From NCBI GenBank assembly GCA_029964075.1, contig CM057138.1:7682932-7746931 (forward strand): a stretch of 64,000 nt of DNA, read 5' to 3'. The position numbers and the translations under genes were made by a program. The notes beneath the pieces were generated by a model, which was not told the origin of the DNA, did not search any database, and was given only the letters and a program-made list of their open reading frames with translations. Positions 24,232 to 37,118 of the stretch are shown here, piece after piece; the first letter of the stretch is position 1; each line of letters opens with the position of its first letter. The DNA is from Patiria pectinifera. Taxonomy: Eukaryota; Echinodermata; Asteroidea; Valvatida; Asterinidae.

Positions 24232-25770
24232 TAAAGATGTTGGTAACAATGCTTTTTAATGGAACTTTTTCTGACCAAAACGCTCACATCCATGTTCTCA
24301 TGCTAATACAGCTTGTAATAGACTGAGAGCAGGATAGTGTTTAATTAAAATTTTGGGAACATGCCAAGTGGGGCCAATTTTGCATTTTATCAAAATGTTG
24401 AGAACAAGAACGAAACCAGTATCATTTGATAGCTTGGAACTTGTAGATTATGGAGATATAACTTAAGAATGATTTTAGATCAGACTAATCAACTTAAGAA
24501 CGGCCCGAAAAGCGTGGAGGGTGGGCGTGGCCGTCACCCCCTTCTTTTTCACTTTCGCTGATACCGTTGCAACACAACGGTAGAGGAGAAAATGAAACCA
24601 GTTTGTATTGATGCCTTAACACTCATGGAATATAAAAACATAACTTAAGGGTGGTTTTAGGTTGACTAATTACCTTAAGAGCGGCGGGAAAAGCGTGGAG
24701 GGGCGGGGCCTCAACCCCCCACCACGTACATTTTGGCTCCTATCGTCGCAAGGCATTTGTTAAATCCTGCCAAGTTTCTTTCACAGATGTTCTGATGTCT
24801 TGCGGTTATTTTGACACCGAGTTTATGAAAATAGAGTATAACTAATGTCACGAAATGTCCTTTTTCTAACACAGGTAGGCCTACATGCACATGAAAGCAT
24901 GCATGACAGTGCTGTCTAACAGATCGAATTGAAACTGTGCAAATGAAAACAAAATTTAAATTGGTAAAATGAAACCATTTTTATTGATGCTTTGGCACTT
25001 GTGGAACATGAAAATATGACTTTAGAGCTCCTTTTGGTCAGACCAATTAACTTAAGAGCAGCGTGAACAGTGCGGAGGGGCGGGGCCGCAACCCCCCTCT
25101 GAGTACATTTTGGTCGCTATCACTGCAATGCATTTATCAAATTCTGCCAAGTTTCTCTGACAGTTGTCCTAATGTCATGCGGTTATTTTGACACCAAATT
25201 TATGAAAAGGGCATACCTTTGCTACAAACTTTTCAAATACCACCAAAACGGGAATAGGCTTAAATGTTAACTTTTCCATTAGGCCAAAAAAAAAAAGTCT
25301 CCGGTTTCTGGTATGGAGCTTGTCCAAAAAGTGGTGCGGCGACGCGGCTTTTTTTTTTTTTTTACCCGACTTTTTTGCTTCAAATTTGCTTTAAATGTCG
25401 GCTGATGACTGCAAATGGTGTCCGACTAAACTTAGTGCAAATATATGGGAGTCCAGAGAGGCCACATAAAGCTTATTTTCGATCATAACCCCATCTAAAA
25501 ACACGTTGAAATTGCTCAGCAGCAGAATTCCAGTCAAACCAGTGAGTTTGGCGGTTTTGAGACATCATCTTTCATTGAAAAAAAACCTTTTTCATTTTGC
25601 CGACGCGCATGGCTACGGCGACGCGCGCGCATACCAGAAACCGGAGACTTTTTTTGTTGGCCTTATGTGTGTAGGACGTACATCGGAGGGCGCATGAGAG
25701 TGCCGAATAACTATGACAACAAAATATTTTAACAGGTGGAATTGAAACTTTACAGATGCCGATAGATTTC
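24232..25770 (+). repeat. Left arm of large inverted repeat
   Basis: Pairs with 28385-29690 in inverted orientation from about GTTGGTAACAATG outward to GAATTGAAACTTTACAGATG inward. The arm itself contains three diverged tandem modules of roughly 400-500 bp, each with CATAACTTAAG-like, TTAAGAGCGG, GGAGGGGCGGGGCC and CGGTTATTTTGACACC phrases (starting about 24420, 24605 and 24980). It is longer than its partner because a MITE sits inside at 25282-25662. Confidence 0.85.
25282..25662. mobile_element. PIF/Harbinger-like MITE with TTA duplication
   Basis: Termini GGCCAAAAAAAAAAAGTCTC with CGGTTTCTGGTATG, and the inverse CATACCAGAAACCGGAGACT with TTGGCC. TTA flanks both sides (25279-25281 and 25663-25665). 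The partner arm near 28500 lacks the element, so insertion followed the arm duplication. Interior has TGCGGCGACGCGGC and GCTACGGCGACGCGCG. A 3-bp TTA target is typical of PIF/Harbinger; no transposase is present. Confidence 0.8.
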
Positions 25771-26463
25771 AGGAGTCGTTTCATTAGAGATATCAACTTC
25801 TGCTTAAAATAATAATGCGAAAGCACAGGTAGCAGGAGCTGGCGAATTAAAAACAAATTTTATAGTAAAGTTTTCCGGTTTGAAGCAAAAGATTAAATTG
25901 AATCTTAAGGGGCAGTGGGTATAGGCTTACGGAGCTGTTAAGGTCAAATATCGTACAAAGTTTTGCACTTTGAGACTTAAGCACAAAACTCCTTGCGCTG
26001 GTTCTTCATGCTATGCATATAATGATTGGATGTGAGAAAATATTCATATTTGCCTTCTAGTCCCTTCGAAAGGTCAATTACCTTTGTATACCCTGTTTAT
26101 GATATTTAAGAATGTATTATTTAAACCCTACTTGTCCACGACCCAAATCTAATCTTACAATATGAATTCTTAACATGATAATGAACTTTTAAAAGTGGGG
26201 AAAGTTCATAGCTGGTGAAGTTATGGGCGTTGCCAGGATTTTGTTCTAGAGGGGACAAAGCACAGTCCCCCCCCCCCCCAAAAAAACACCCATTAAATGA
26301 CCAGTAATGACTTCGCGCCTCTTTTTCTTTCCCTGTTCCCTTTTTTTTCTTCTCCTTTTTTTTTGGGGGGGGGGGTTCCAGTTTGGGGGAGACGCCCATG
26401 TGAGAGATCAGCGGTCTTTGTATACCCATTTTTCACTGTCTAAATAATGAATCAGAAATTAAT
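25771..26463. other. Spacer of inverted repeat, no gene
   Basis: No gene recognised. Contains opposed homopolymers, C-run at 26268-26279 and G-run at 26365-26374, enclosing a pyrimidine-rich segment. Confidence 0.4.
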
Positions 26464-26872
26464 TAGGTGTTGGGCTTTAGCCATAGAGCTATATTAAATA
26501 ACTAGAGCGCTAACTCATCATGCTGCGCGCGGAGATGCTTTGAAGCCCTCCTGGTCGTCACTGACGGTTCAAATAAATGTGACGACAAAAAGCATCTGCA
26601 GCGAATACGCGCACGCATTGCGCTGTTTGCGTAGAGCAAAATGACAAGCTCATTTGCTGATCGTGCGTTTTGATTTTGGGCGTATTGGCTTCGATAACGC
26701 ACCGGTATGGAACACAAACTCAGATGCAAATAGCCATACAAAAGCTGTACAAAATTTCTAGGTCTCCATAGGTTTGTGCACAAACATGGATGCGCCCAGC
26801 AGGCATTACTTTGTACACGAAGTTAGCACTCTAGTAATTTAATATAGCTCTATGGCTTTAGCCCAAAACCTA
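26464..26872. mobile_element. MITE with about 50-bp terminal inverted repeats
   Basis: Left TAGGTGTTGGGCTTTAGCCA then TAGAGCTATATTAAAT; right ATTTAATATAGCTCTATGGC then TTTAGCCCAAAACCTA. The inverse match continues through CTAGAGCGCTAACT / AGTTAGCACTCTAG. Interior non-coding. Superfamily not decided. Confidence 0.8.
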
Positions 26873-26989
26873 TTGTTATTGTATGGGTTCAATGTTATTA
26901 TTATTCTCCAAGACACAATTCACTTCCAGAACTGTTTGGAAAACTGGAAACATATATGAACTTCATTTGTCAATACATGAATGCACAAT

Positions 26990-27960
26990 CCACTGAAGAT
27001 GTGCTTTTTTTGTAATTACGTCATTATGAGGTCATCAAGGGTCACGTGACATCACTTGAAAGTTTAATAGATTTAATCTTTGAAATTCCATATAAAATCA
27101 ACCGTGACAGACCGGAACTTGAATTTTGCGGGAATCGACATAATAATACATCTTCATTTTATCTTGTGCGCGTAAAATCACGTGACCTTTCCTTCCGGTC
27201 GAAACCGGAAGTGCCTAATAATTTGAAAGTGGAAAAAGATATGAATTTGCTTTTAAAGATGTAAGTGTTTGCCTGGATTGATCTTTCAAAAAAAGTAATG
27301 GGTGACACCATGAAGATTTGGAGCGCCCTCTAGCGGCAGGTATGTCTGTGGCGAAGTTTGCAGTATTCGCTTCAAAATTAATGTACATGATGACCTTAAT
27401 GCAGACAAGACCTATGCGCGAAAAAAAAATGATTACGTCATCAGATCGGAAGTTACAATAAATAGACCTTTAAACCTTCAAAAATTGCTAAAAAATCAAC
27501 CGTGATAAATATAATCAAGATTTGGCTATGTATGGAACAGTTAAAATAGCTCTTGAACTTTCTGGTAATAACGTCACAATGACGTCATCAAGTATCATAT
27601 TACAAGCAATCAAAGATTTCTAGATTCAATCTTTAAAAATCAATATAAAGTCAACTGCTACAGATTTGATTTTGTTTTTTATGGCAATTGATACAATATT
27701 GCAGGGTCGTAATTTTCGGTATTAAGTGCAAAATCACGTGACCCTTCCTTCCGGTTGAAACCGAAAGTGGCTTATTATTTGAAATGGCAGAAGATGCGAA
27801 CTTGCTTTCAACGATGTAAGTGTCTGCCTAGGCAGTACTGTACAACAATTTTACAGGTGACGTCATCAAATGTTAGAGCGCCCTCTGGCGGCATGTTGAA
27901 AAAGTCAAACATGGATTTAAACATGCATATTTTGATTGTGTGTGGCAAAGTTTGCGGTAA
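26990..27960 (+). repeat. Two tandem TGACGTCA-type modules
   Basis: Two diverged copies about 560 bp apart (from about 27040 and 27600) share AATAGATTTAATCTTTGAAA-like, AAAATCACGTGACC, CTTCCGG..GAAACCGGAAGT, TTGAAAGTGG and GAGCGCCCTCT phrases. A third relative lies at 32050-32280 inside the TIR element. Contains TGACGTCA and CACGTGAC motifs. Non-coding. Confidence 0.7.
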
Positions 27961-28384
27961 TCCATGGCCCAACATCGTGTGGTTGTTCCTACAACCTCTA
28001 GTTTTGACTATTGTTCTACAGGATCTCGCGAATTAAGACCCAAAGACGATTTAGTTATTTAGAGTATCTGATACCCATGTCCCCTGTTTTCATGCCCGGC
28101 GACGCAGGCGCAACAGAGCATGCATAAATTATAAGAAGCTAGCCAGACAAAGTTACAACAATGCACCAGTGAGTTTGGTAAAAGGGTTACAAAATGTGGC
28201 TGGTTATCGTGAACTTGAAACAATGTTTCATGGTTGGGTAAAGCGCTTTGGCTACTTTGATTCCGTGCAAAGGTCATAAATCAGAATAAAAATGCTAAGG
28301 TTAACAAAGTTAATTGAACTGTCCCAGGGCAACGGAAATCTGATATGCTCTCCCCACATCGGGAATTATTTTAATGGACAATGG

Positions 28385-29690
28385 AATATCAGTATAATAC
28401 ATCTGTGAAGTTTCAATTCAACCTGTTGAAATGTTTTGTTGTTGTGGTCATTTAAAGTCAGTCGGCACTCTCATGCGCCCTCCGATGTACGTTATGGAAT
28501 GTTGAATGGAAAAGTTAACATTAGCTTATACCTGTTTTGGTATTTGAATATTGTGTGGCGAAGGTATGCCCTATATTCATAAATTTGGTGTCAAAATAAC
28601 CGCAAGACATTAGGACAACTATCAGAGAAACTTGGCAGAATTTACTAAATGCATTGCAACTGTAGGAGCCAAAATGTTCTCAAAGGGGGGTTGTAGCCCC
28701 GCCCCCTCCACGCTGTTGACGCTGCTCTTAAATTAATTAGTTTGACCAAAAGGAACTCTTAAAGTATATTTTCATATTCCACAAGTGCCAAGGCATCAAT
28801 AAAAATAGTTTTATTTTCCCAATTTAAATTTTGTAGTACATTTGCACAATTTCAATTCAATCTGTTAGTCGGCACTGTCATGCACACTTTCATGTCCATG
28901 TACTTTCCAATGGGAAAAGTTAGCACTTAGGCCTACCTGTGTTGGAAAATGGACATTTTATGACCAAGTTATGCCCTATTTTCATAAACTTGGTGTCACA
29001 ATTACTGCAAGACATCAGAACAGCTGTGAAAGAAACTTGGCAGGATTTAACAAATGCCTTGCGACGATATGAGCCAAAACGTACATGGTGGGGGGGTTGA
29101 GGCCCCGCCCCTCTGTGCATTTCCCGCCGCTCTTAAGGTAATTAGTCAACCTAAAACCACCCTTAAGTTATGTTTTTATATTCCATGAGTGTTAAGGCAT
29201 CAATGGAAACTGGTTTTATTTTCTCCTCTACTGTTGCGTTAGAACGGTATCAGCAAAAATGAAAAGAAGGGGGTGACGGCCACGCCCATCCTCCGCGCTT
29301 TTCAGGCCGTTCTTAAGTTAATTAGTCTGATCTAAAATCATTCTTAAGTTATATTTCCATAATCTACAAGTTCCAAGCTATCAAATGATACTGGTTTTGT
29401 TCTTGTTCTCAAAATTTTGATTCAATGCAAAATTGGCCCCACTTGGCATGGCGCAAATGGGCCTTTGTCTGATCTAGCAAAACTTAAGAATGGCCATTCT
29501 GTGATCAGGGTCGATGACACTATGCTTTAAGACAATCAGAAAATTTGTTCCCAAAATTTTGATTAAACACTATCCAGCTCTCCGTTTACATTTTCTCTGC
29601 GAGAAATGTGCACATTTTGGTCGGGACTGACGAAAAAATGCTCATGGTAACCGTGTTGTGTTACCCAACTGCGCTATTTAAATTTTAAAA
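28385..29690 (-). repeat. Right arm of large inverted repeat
   Basis: Inverse of 24232-25770: for example CTTGGCAGGATTTAACAAAT here against ATTTGTTAAATCCTGCCAAG at 24755-24774, and GGCCCCACTTGGCATG against CATGCCAAGTGGGGCC. The three internal modules are kept in the same relative order, so a pre-existing multi-module block was duplicated inverted. The spacer is about 2.6 kb. Confidence 0.85.
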
Positions 29691-30756
29691 AGAAAAATAA
29701 ATAAATTGGAACAACAATTACAACCAATGTTTGGATTAGTATAAACAAATGAATGCAGATGAGTCCTCGTGCATAAAATGCAATAGTCCACCGTGATCTG
29801 CTGTGCTTAGTGTACATGTATCATAGATGAGACCGCTTTTCATACTAGTTATTCAGTTAATTCAGGGCAGTGAGATGTGTTCACATGCATACAACTGTGG
29901 TTATTAGATACAACAGCAGCTTACCAAGTGACCAGCAGCCTGGCTTTGTCTCTGCGGCACCTGGGAAAAACCAGATGTCATGTTGGGAACCAGGCAAAAT
30001 ACTACTGGATAGTAAACACTACATATATATATATATATACATTCATCTGCAGGCACTTGCTTTTTTTTCTAATGATGTACTTCAATATTACTATACCTCA
30101 TACATATTCATAATTGAGAGTCAAATTCTCGCTGGTCAATTCACATTCATGTGTCAGCCACTAGTTAACATGTGTGCACACGAGGAGAGATGTACAAGGT
30201 AAATATGCATGAGTAATACACTAATGCACAAGTTGGCTGTGCACTAGTCTACTATGCACGTGCTTTACAAAGTAATTCGGGCGATTTACAATGCAGTGCG
30301 CCACCAAGAGTTCACCACGGAGAGTCCATTTTTGGCTGTTTCAACAAATTGCTTGAATTGCTCATTAAATGATAGCGTAAACATTTGCCTCAACAGTGCC
30401 AAGTTCCCAGCTTGTCAAATTGTTCACACAGTTCACGCGGCGTCGGCAAAAAATACCCTTCCGCAAGTTGCGACAGAGAGAGTAAAAAATGCCGAAGCGA
30501 CTCATCCAAGCATAAACCGCAAGTGTGTGCGTGTATACATGTACATTGACCAGATTCAGCATCGCCTGCTTCCCATACACCACACACGCACGTGGTCGTG
30601 AGGGCGCGGACCGTCCAAGTGCCACATTGTCATACTGTTGATGTCTCAAGCGAAGTTTACGGCAATCACTTCAAAATTGTGCGGCGAAGAAATTCTCCTA
30701 CATAAAGGAAAGCGAAAAAGCCCTGTGTTCTGTTTCGACAGACATACAGTTCTAGT

Positions 30757-31075
30757 TGGCTGTTTCGGCAATTTTTGCCGAAACAGCCTTTGTTTTTGTT
30801 AAGATTTTTTTTTGGGGGGGGGGCTGTTTCGGCAATTGTGCTGAAACAGCCTTTGTTTTTGTTAAGAGGTTTTTTTTGGGGGGGGGGGCTGTTTTGGCAA
30901 TTTTGCTGAAACAGCCTTTGTTTTTGTTAAGAGTTTTTTTTGGTGGGGGGGGCTGTTTCGGCAATTTTGCGGAAACAGCCTTTGTTTTTGTTAAGATTTT
31001 TAAAAAAAATTTATTGGCTGTTTCGGCAACCAGCTGAAACAGCCTTTGTTTTCGTTAAGAATTTTTTTTTTTTTT
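30757..31075 (+). repeat. Five-copy tandem array of perfect or wobble hairpins
   Basis: Units of about 65 bp: GGCTGTTTCGGCAA, short loop, TTGCCGAAACAGCC, then TTTGTTTTTGTTAAGA and a T/G run. Unit 1 is a perfect 14-bp inverted repeat (30758-30788). Units 2 and 3 change bases but mostly keep pairing as G-T (G-U in RNA); unit 4 has one G-G mismatch; unit 5 is shortened at the loop. Confidence 0.85.
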
Positions 31076-34000
31076 TTGGTCTTTTTGTCTTTTTTTTCTT
31101 TTTCAGTCATTTTGCCCATAGCACTTGTACACATTTTTTTGTTACCGGCACTTTGGGCACTAAAATCAATCCGATTGACTTTATACATGGCACACACTTA
31201 GACCAGCATCTGAAGTTGTGTGCCGAACATTGACATCATCGTGACGTCATCATGAGTCACGTGAGGTCACATTATGTGCGATTTTCCTGTTGTGACCATT
31301 TTCTAGCAGAATTCGGCTAGATCTGACAGATTGGGCCATATCTCCAGAACTACAGGTCCGATTAGGTTGAAAGTTGGTATGGACCTAAACCGGAATGTGT
31401 TATAGATGAAAATTTAAAAGACTTCACGATGATGTCATCATCTGACACGTGACGTCACAATATAGGTGCATATTTTGAAGGCCTATATCTCCATGACTAC
31501 AGGTCCGATTAGGTTGAAAGTTGGTATGTACCTAAACCGGGATGTGTAATAGATGAAAATTTAAGTGACGTTACGATGACGTCATCACGTGATGTGACAT
31601 CATCACGTGACATGTGACGTCATATTAAAAATTTGCATATTTTGAAGGCCAATATCTACAGAACTACAGGTCTGATTGGGTTGAAACTTGGTATGCAACT
31701 AAACTGGGATGTGTTTTAGATGAAAACTTAAGTGACATCATGATTTAGTCATCACGTGACATGTGACGTCATATCAAATGTGCATATTTTCAAGGCCAAT
31801 ATCTACAGAACTACAGGCCTGATTGGGTTGAAACTTGGTATGTACTTAAACCGGAATGTGTTATAGATGAAAATTGAAGTGACGTCATGATGACATCATC
31901 ACGTGACATGTGACATCATACTAAACACGCATATTTCGAAAGCCAATATCTACAGAACCACTGGTCCGATTGGATTGAAAGTTGGTATGTACCTAGACCG
32001 GGATGTGTTATAGATGAAAATTGAAGTGACGTCATGATGACATCATCATGGGTTTCGTGACGTCTCGTAAAGATTAATAGATTTAATATTTAAAAATCAA
32101 TATAAAATCAACCGTGAGAGACCTGAACATGATTTTTGCGGGAATTGAAAGAATTATCGAGGGCCTTCATTTTTTAAATATGTGCAAAATCACGTGACCC
32201 TTTCTTCTGGTTGAAACGGGAAGTGCCTTGTAATTTAAAATTGGTGAAAGATGTGAACTTGCTTTCAAGGATGTATGCTCTGGCTAAGTTCTTCTTTACC
32301 ATAATATTATAGTTATAGATGAAACTTTATGTGACGTCATCATGACGTCATCACGTGACATGTGACGTCATAATTCAAAGCCCTATGAGAATGTAATCAC
32401 ATATTATATGCCACCATTTATTATAAGCAGGACGTAGTGCTCAATTGAACAGTTTCTTGCTTGATGGAACATATACTTGAAACTTTACATGTCACATGTC
32501 ACAAAAAAGTTACCGAAAAAGCCCTGTGTTTGTCCACATATTAAAGTCTAGTTTAGTTCTGATTTTCTTTCTTTGGGGGGGGGGGGTCTTCTTTTTGTGC
32601 CAAAAATCCCATAGACTTTGTGCACAATTTTAGTACACGCCACTTTTGGCATTGAACTTTGACATACATCATTCAAATTAAGCATATGCTTTGTCCTTAT
32701 GGCAAAGTTGTGTCCCGAAGAGTGACGTCATGATTACGTCATCAGGTGTCACGTGACGTTATCACAAACGTGCATATTTTGAAGTCCTATATCTACAGAA
32801 CAGTAAGTCTGATTAGGTTGAAACTTGGTATGTGGGTAGACCGGGATGTGTTATAGGTAAAAATGGAGGTGACGTCATGATGACGTCATCGTGTGATTTT
32901 ATATGAATTTTTGAACCTTTAAGCCATATCTCACGAACGCAACGTGCTAAATTCAACATTCTTTTTGTATTATGTTTGTTAGGTAATAGGTATATGCACA
33001 AAAAAATTTAAAATGTGTGAAGTCATCATGACATCATCAAAAATGCGATTTATTTTTTTTATTATTTTTTTTAAACGGATATTAAGGGAAGGTCCGATCG
33101 TCTTGAAACTTGGTGGATAGGTAGATAATGGTACTAGTATGGAAAATCCGAAATGACGTCACGATGACGTCATCGGTTGATTTTTTTCATGATTTTTTTA
33201 ATGTTTATAATTTTATTCCGCTTCCACAATTGCACACTTCCTTTCATCGGATTGACTGTAAACTTGGTTTAAACTTCGTTCAAACCAAGACCACAGTGAC
33301 AAAATATGCATTGAGAAGGGTTTTCAAGATGACGTCATCGCAGGGCATGTCACGTCATGTGATAAAGCTTTATTTTTGGAAATATTCTAAGCATTGTAAT
33401 CAACCTTTAACTGTATTAAACACTCTAAAAAGTGACTGCAAAGGACAAACATAGCATAAACATTTATAAAATGCGAAAAAGCCCTGTGTTCTGTTTTCAA
33501 ACAGACATACAGTTCTAGTTTTCTTTTTCCGTCATTTTGCCCATAGCATTTGTATATGTTTTTCTTGTCCAAGGCACTTTGGGCACGATAATCAATCTGA
33601 TTGCCTTTATACTCGGCACACTCTTAGACCAGCATCTGAAGATGTGTGCCAAACATTGACATCATCGTGATGTCATCATGAGTCACGTGACATCACATTA
33701 TATGCGATTTTCCTGTTGTGACCATTTTCTAATAGAATTCGGCTAGATCTGACAGATTGGCTATTATCTCTAGAACTACAGGTCTGATTGGGTTGAAAGT
33801 TGGTATGTACCTAGACCGGGATGTCTTGTAGACGTCATATAAAAATAAACATATTTTGAAGGCCAATATCTTCAGAACTACAGGTCTGATTGGGTTCAAA
33901 CTTACCTAGACTGGGATGTGTTATGGATGAAATTGATGTGACGTCATCATGACGTCATCATGTGACATGTGACGTCATAATTCAAAGCCCTATGAGAATG

Positions 34001-34110
34001 TAATCACATATTATATGCCAACATTTATTATAAACAGAACTACACATTCTTCCTGGATGGAACTTATACTTGAAACTTTACATGTCACGTCACCAAAAAA
34101 TCGCCGACAC
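31076..34110 (+). repeat. Repeated modules with many TGACGTCA palindromes
   Basis: Modules of roughly 110-160 bp repeat the order: AATATCTACAGAACTACAGG, TCTGATTGGGTTGAAA, TTGGTATGTACCTA, GGGATGTGTTATAGATGAAA, then TGACGTCA pairs and CACGTGAC. At least fifteen exact TGACGTCA occurrences lie in 31240-33980, often as GATGACGTCATC. A larger block near 31140-31330 (ACTTTGGGCAC..., ATTTTCCTGTTGTGACCATT) repeats near 33570-33750. Confidence 0.85.
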
Positions 34111-34974
34111 AGCCCTGTGTTTGTCCACAAACATAAGTCTAGTTCAAGTTTACGGTCGACAAAACATGGCCCATTTGAATGAGTGTCAGTAGACATCTTG
34201 TGCTAATATGTTAAAGATTGGGGCATGGCGTTCTACTGCCTTACAAAAAAAAAAAAATTATAAAAGAAAAGAAAAGGGCAAACAGATCCTCGAATCATAC
34301 GCTTACGCAACTACCGACCGGAAAAACTTACAATTCCAAATGTCCCGCGCTGCGAATTTGTCGACTATCTCCCACAATGCACTGCGAAAAATGATCTCTC
34401 CGTGGCAAACTCTTGGTGGCACATTGCATTGTGAATCGCCCGAATTGTGGAACTAGCACACAGGGGTGCGCATGCATGCTGGAGCATCGCCCTAGTTTAA
34501 GCTACATGAAAAGATGGTGGCACATGCATAACAATGTTTTGCTGAAAAAAATGATGGGCAAATCGACAAAGTTTGTTGAATATGTATGCGCTATGTAAAA
34601 CAAATAAAATATTGTTTGTATTTCGGGTTGATAGTCAATATTAGCTCCCTCGGTATTGGAAGTTAACAAACTTGCTCCCACAAGTTTGTGAACTTCTACT
34701 ACCTCAGGGGACCAAAAATCGACCATCAACCCTCAAACCATGTTTTATATGTACATGTATACTAAAACTGTTGTCAGGGACTAGGGAACTACAATGTACT
34801 TATTCAATGCAATGGCTGCTGATGTCAAGGTGGTAAGTGTTTTTTACAGTAGGACTAGTGAAGTGGCAACTACATGTACATGTGAATCAATGCAACTCTT
34901 AAAAATGAAAGGCAAACTATTTGGTTTTGTCATAAACAGTATGTCATACACACTATTCACGCCACTCAAACTGG

Positions 34975-35825
34975 ATGCAAGGCTGTGTGTGCTGTATCAG
35001 CATGCGGGCATCGCTGGCCCCGGGCTCCACGTCCACACACACGGCCAACTCCAATCTGTCGCTCTACGAAGCTAACAGTGCATGCACACATGCAGTCCTG
35101 CCCATCAGGAGCCACAGCCCTTGGTCCAAAAGGACCAGAACCTTGATTCAACTGTTACTTCTGGGTTTTGAAATTAAGTTAATGAGAATGAGCTGCTTAC
35201 GATCGAACAGATCTGATTGGCCCTTTACTGGACGCGCCACGCTGTTTAAGAACATGCTGTGGGTCGCTTCACGCATGCCAGCGTTGGGTTACTAAACCAA
35301 CAATCATTGATCTGTGGCGTGAATGGCCGATGAGGAACATACATTATTCATACTGGATAATTTACATATCCTCTCAGTGTCAGAATAATCTAGGCTGTGA
35401 ATCGAGCTGAGTGTGTGTGTGACTATGTAAACACCGGCAATCGTGGACCTAGGACAAAAGGGTTTGGGCACAAACAATACATTCACGATTGACCGAATGT
35501 CCACGATTAAAATTCATGTACAAAACCAATGAGAGGTGATGTTAAAAAGTACAAACAAAGCAATGACGATTAGGGACAATAGGGTGTCCACGATTGCCGG
35601 TGTTTACGAAGATGGGTGGACAACCGAGAGTAATTGGGACTCACATGGGGGCAGTGTGTGTGCACGTACAATATGACAGTGTGAACATACAGTATACACT
35701 GAGAGCTTTGTGCGTGTGACCAATCGGGGTTTTGCCAAGCGGTGCCAGGTATGGTACGGGGAGGCTAGCTATGCACAGCCAGCGATGATCGTATGCTGAT
35801 ACGGCCCTCACGCAGCCTTGCAATC
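34975..35825. mobile_element. TIR element containing a smaller MITE
   Basis: TGCAAGGCTGTGTGTGCTGT with ATCAGCATGCGGGCATCGCT on the left; AGCGATGATCGTATGCTGAT with ACGGCCCTCACGCAGCCTTG on the right, an imperfect inverse of about 50 bp. The 35427-35607 MITE sits inside. No coding sequence. Confidence 0.6.
35427..35607. mobile_element. 181-bp MITE with 22-bp perfect inverted termini
   Basis: Starts GTAAACACCGGCAATCGTGG (then AC) and ends with its exact inverse, 22 of 22 bases. Interior is AT-rich with two extra CACGATT words. No clear target duplication. Confidence 0.85.
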
Positions 35826-36730
35826 AAGGCTACTTAAACTGCAGTGAAAATGCTGTTGAAAATTTGCTGGAATTTTGTATAAACAATAAATTTTACACAC
35901 AATTTGAGTAAAATTAAAACCAGCTAGATCAGAAGTGTCTCACAAAAGAACAAAATATCATTTAGAAATGTGAACAAAAACCAGGTATGGACTTATAATT
36001 CCTTTGAAATGTGTTTCTTACATTAAGTCCAGTAGCAAGATATTATCATGGAGGCTAAGCTTATCTGACACTTGGTGGTGTTCATACTAGAATCTACTTA
36101 TTTATGGACCCCATGTGCAAGAATCATCCCTCCCAGCTTTGACAAAGAGAGACATGCCCCAACAATTGAACGTCAGATTCTGATGCCCACATCAAAACAT
36201 CATATGTTCATATTCTAGTCTGTCATGTCCTACACATTGAAGCAGACTATTTCTGTACTATTTCTCCACAGAGACAATAGTAATGCAAAGTTGCATTTTC
36301 AGCATCTTTCTAGCACTCGAGGCTTCAAGTAGTAAAGTTGCACAGTCTATGCTCTTTGCGAACAACAGATCCACTCTGCGAGTAGACTGGTTCCTACAAC
36401 ATTGATAGTTACATAGGTACTTTAAAAGTGAATAACTTCTGTACAGCTAGAAAAATGGCAATAAAAAGAAGATATATTTGTCAGTGTAACTCCAAAATTA
36501 TGCCTTAATGGAAAGCTCATTAGTTCAGTAGAGCTTGAAATTAGCCATTCAAATTGATACTTATTTTGGGGGGTGCAACAGTGTTGTAAGTGTCCTTCTT
36601 TGTGTCCCCACCTATATTGAAATATAGGATTGTGTGGACATAATCACACCTTAGCACCAAGACTGTGCTGACTCAGTACTTGAAAAGAGTTTAGTAAAGA
36701 ATAATAATGTTTACACGCACTGCAGCCTAA
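35826..36730. other. Intron, nothing recognised
   Basis: Moderately AT-rich sequence with no exon, array or TIR pair identified. Confidence 0.4.
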
Positions 36731-37118
36731 AGCCCAGTGCCCACCTTCCCGATTTTACCAGTTCACCAGATCAACGGGCCATTGTACAAAGGTGTGCGCT
36801 GAAAATTCGCACTGATCTGACCGTGTACCGGGCAACCGGATGAAATCAAACATGTTTGATTTTTTTTTCAAATCCAATTTCACCGGATACGATTTCACCG
36901 GACACAATATTCATGTTAACCAATCAGATTCACAAAGGAAGTCACATGGTTGTCGTCATGTGACTGGTCATCATGTGACTGATAATCATGTGACTGATTA
37001 TAGGATGGTATCTGGCATGTGTGCGGGTAACGTTGCGGTCCAACCGCATCGGTGAAAAAAACGTACCAGTTATGGGGTGATCCGGGCAACTGGTATATTC
37101 GGGAAAGTGTGCCGGGCT
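36731..37118. mobile_element. MITE with TAA target duplication
   Basis: AGCCCAGTGCCCACCTTCCC with TACCAGTT on the left, AACTGGTA with GGGAAAGTGTGCCGGGCT on the right. TAA flanks both ends (36728-36730 and 37119-37121), suggesting PIF/Harbinger. A CATGTGACTG word repeats three times near 36956-36997. Confidence 0.75.

Larger units (their letters stand above)
30268..34458. mobile_element. 4.2-kb TIR element rich in TGACGTCA
   Basis: Left AATTCGGGCGATTTACAATG, then GCCACCAAGAGTT and CCACGGAGAG; the inverse CTCTCCGTGG, AACTCTTGGTGGC, GCATTGTGAATCGCCCGAAT closes the right end, about 60 bp of terminal inverted repeat. The same terminus type bounds the MITE at 39419-39598. Inside are the hairpin array (30757-31075), recurring AAAGCCCTGTGTTCTGT phrases (30717, 32520, 33479, 34111) and repeated modules with AGAACTACAGGTCTGATTGG. 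No transposase found. Target duplication unclear. Confidence 0.75.
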
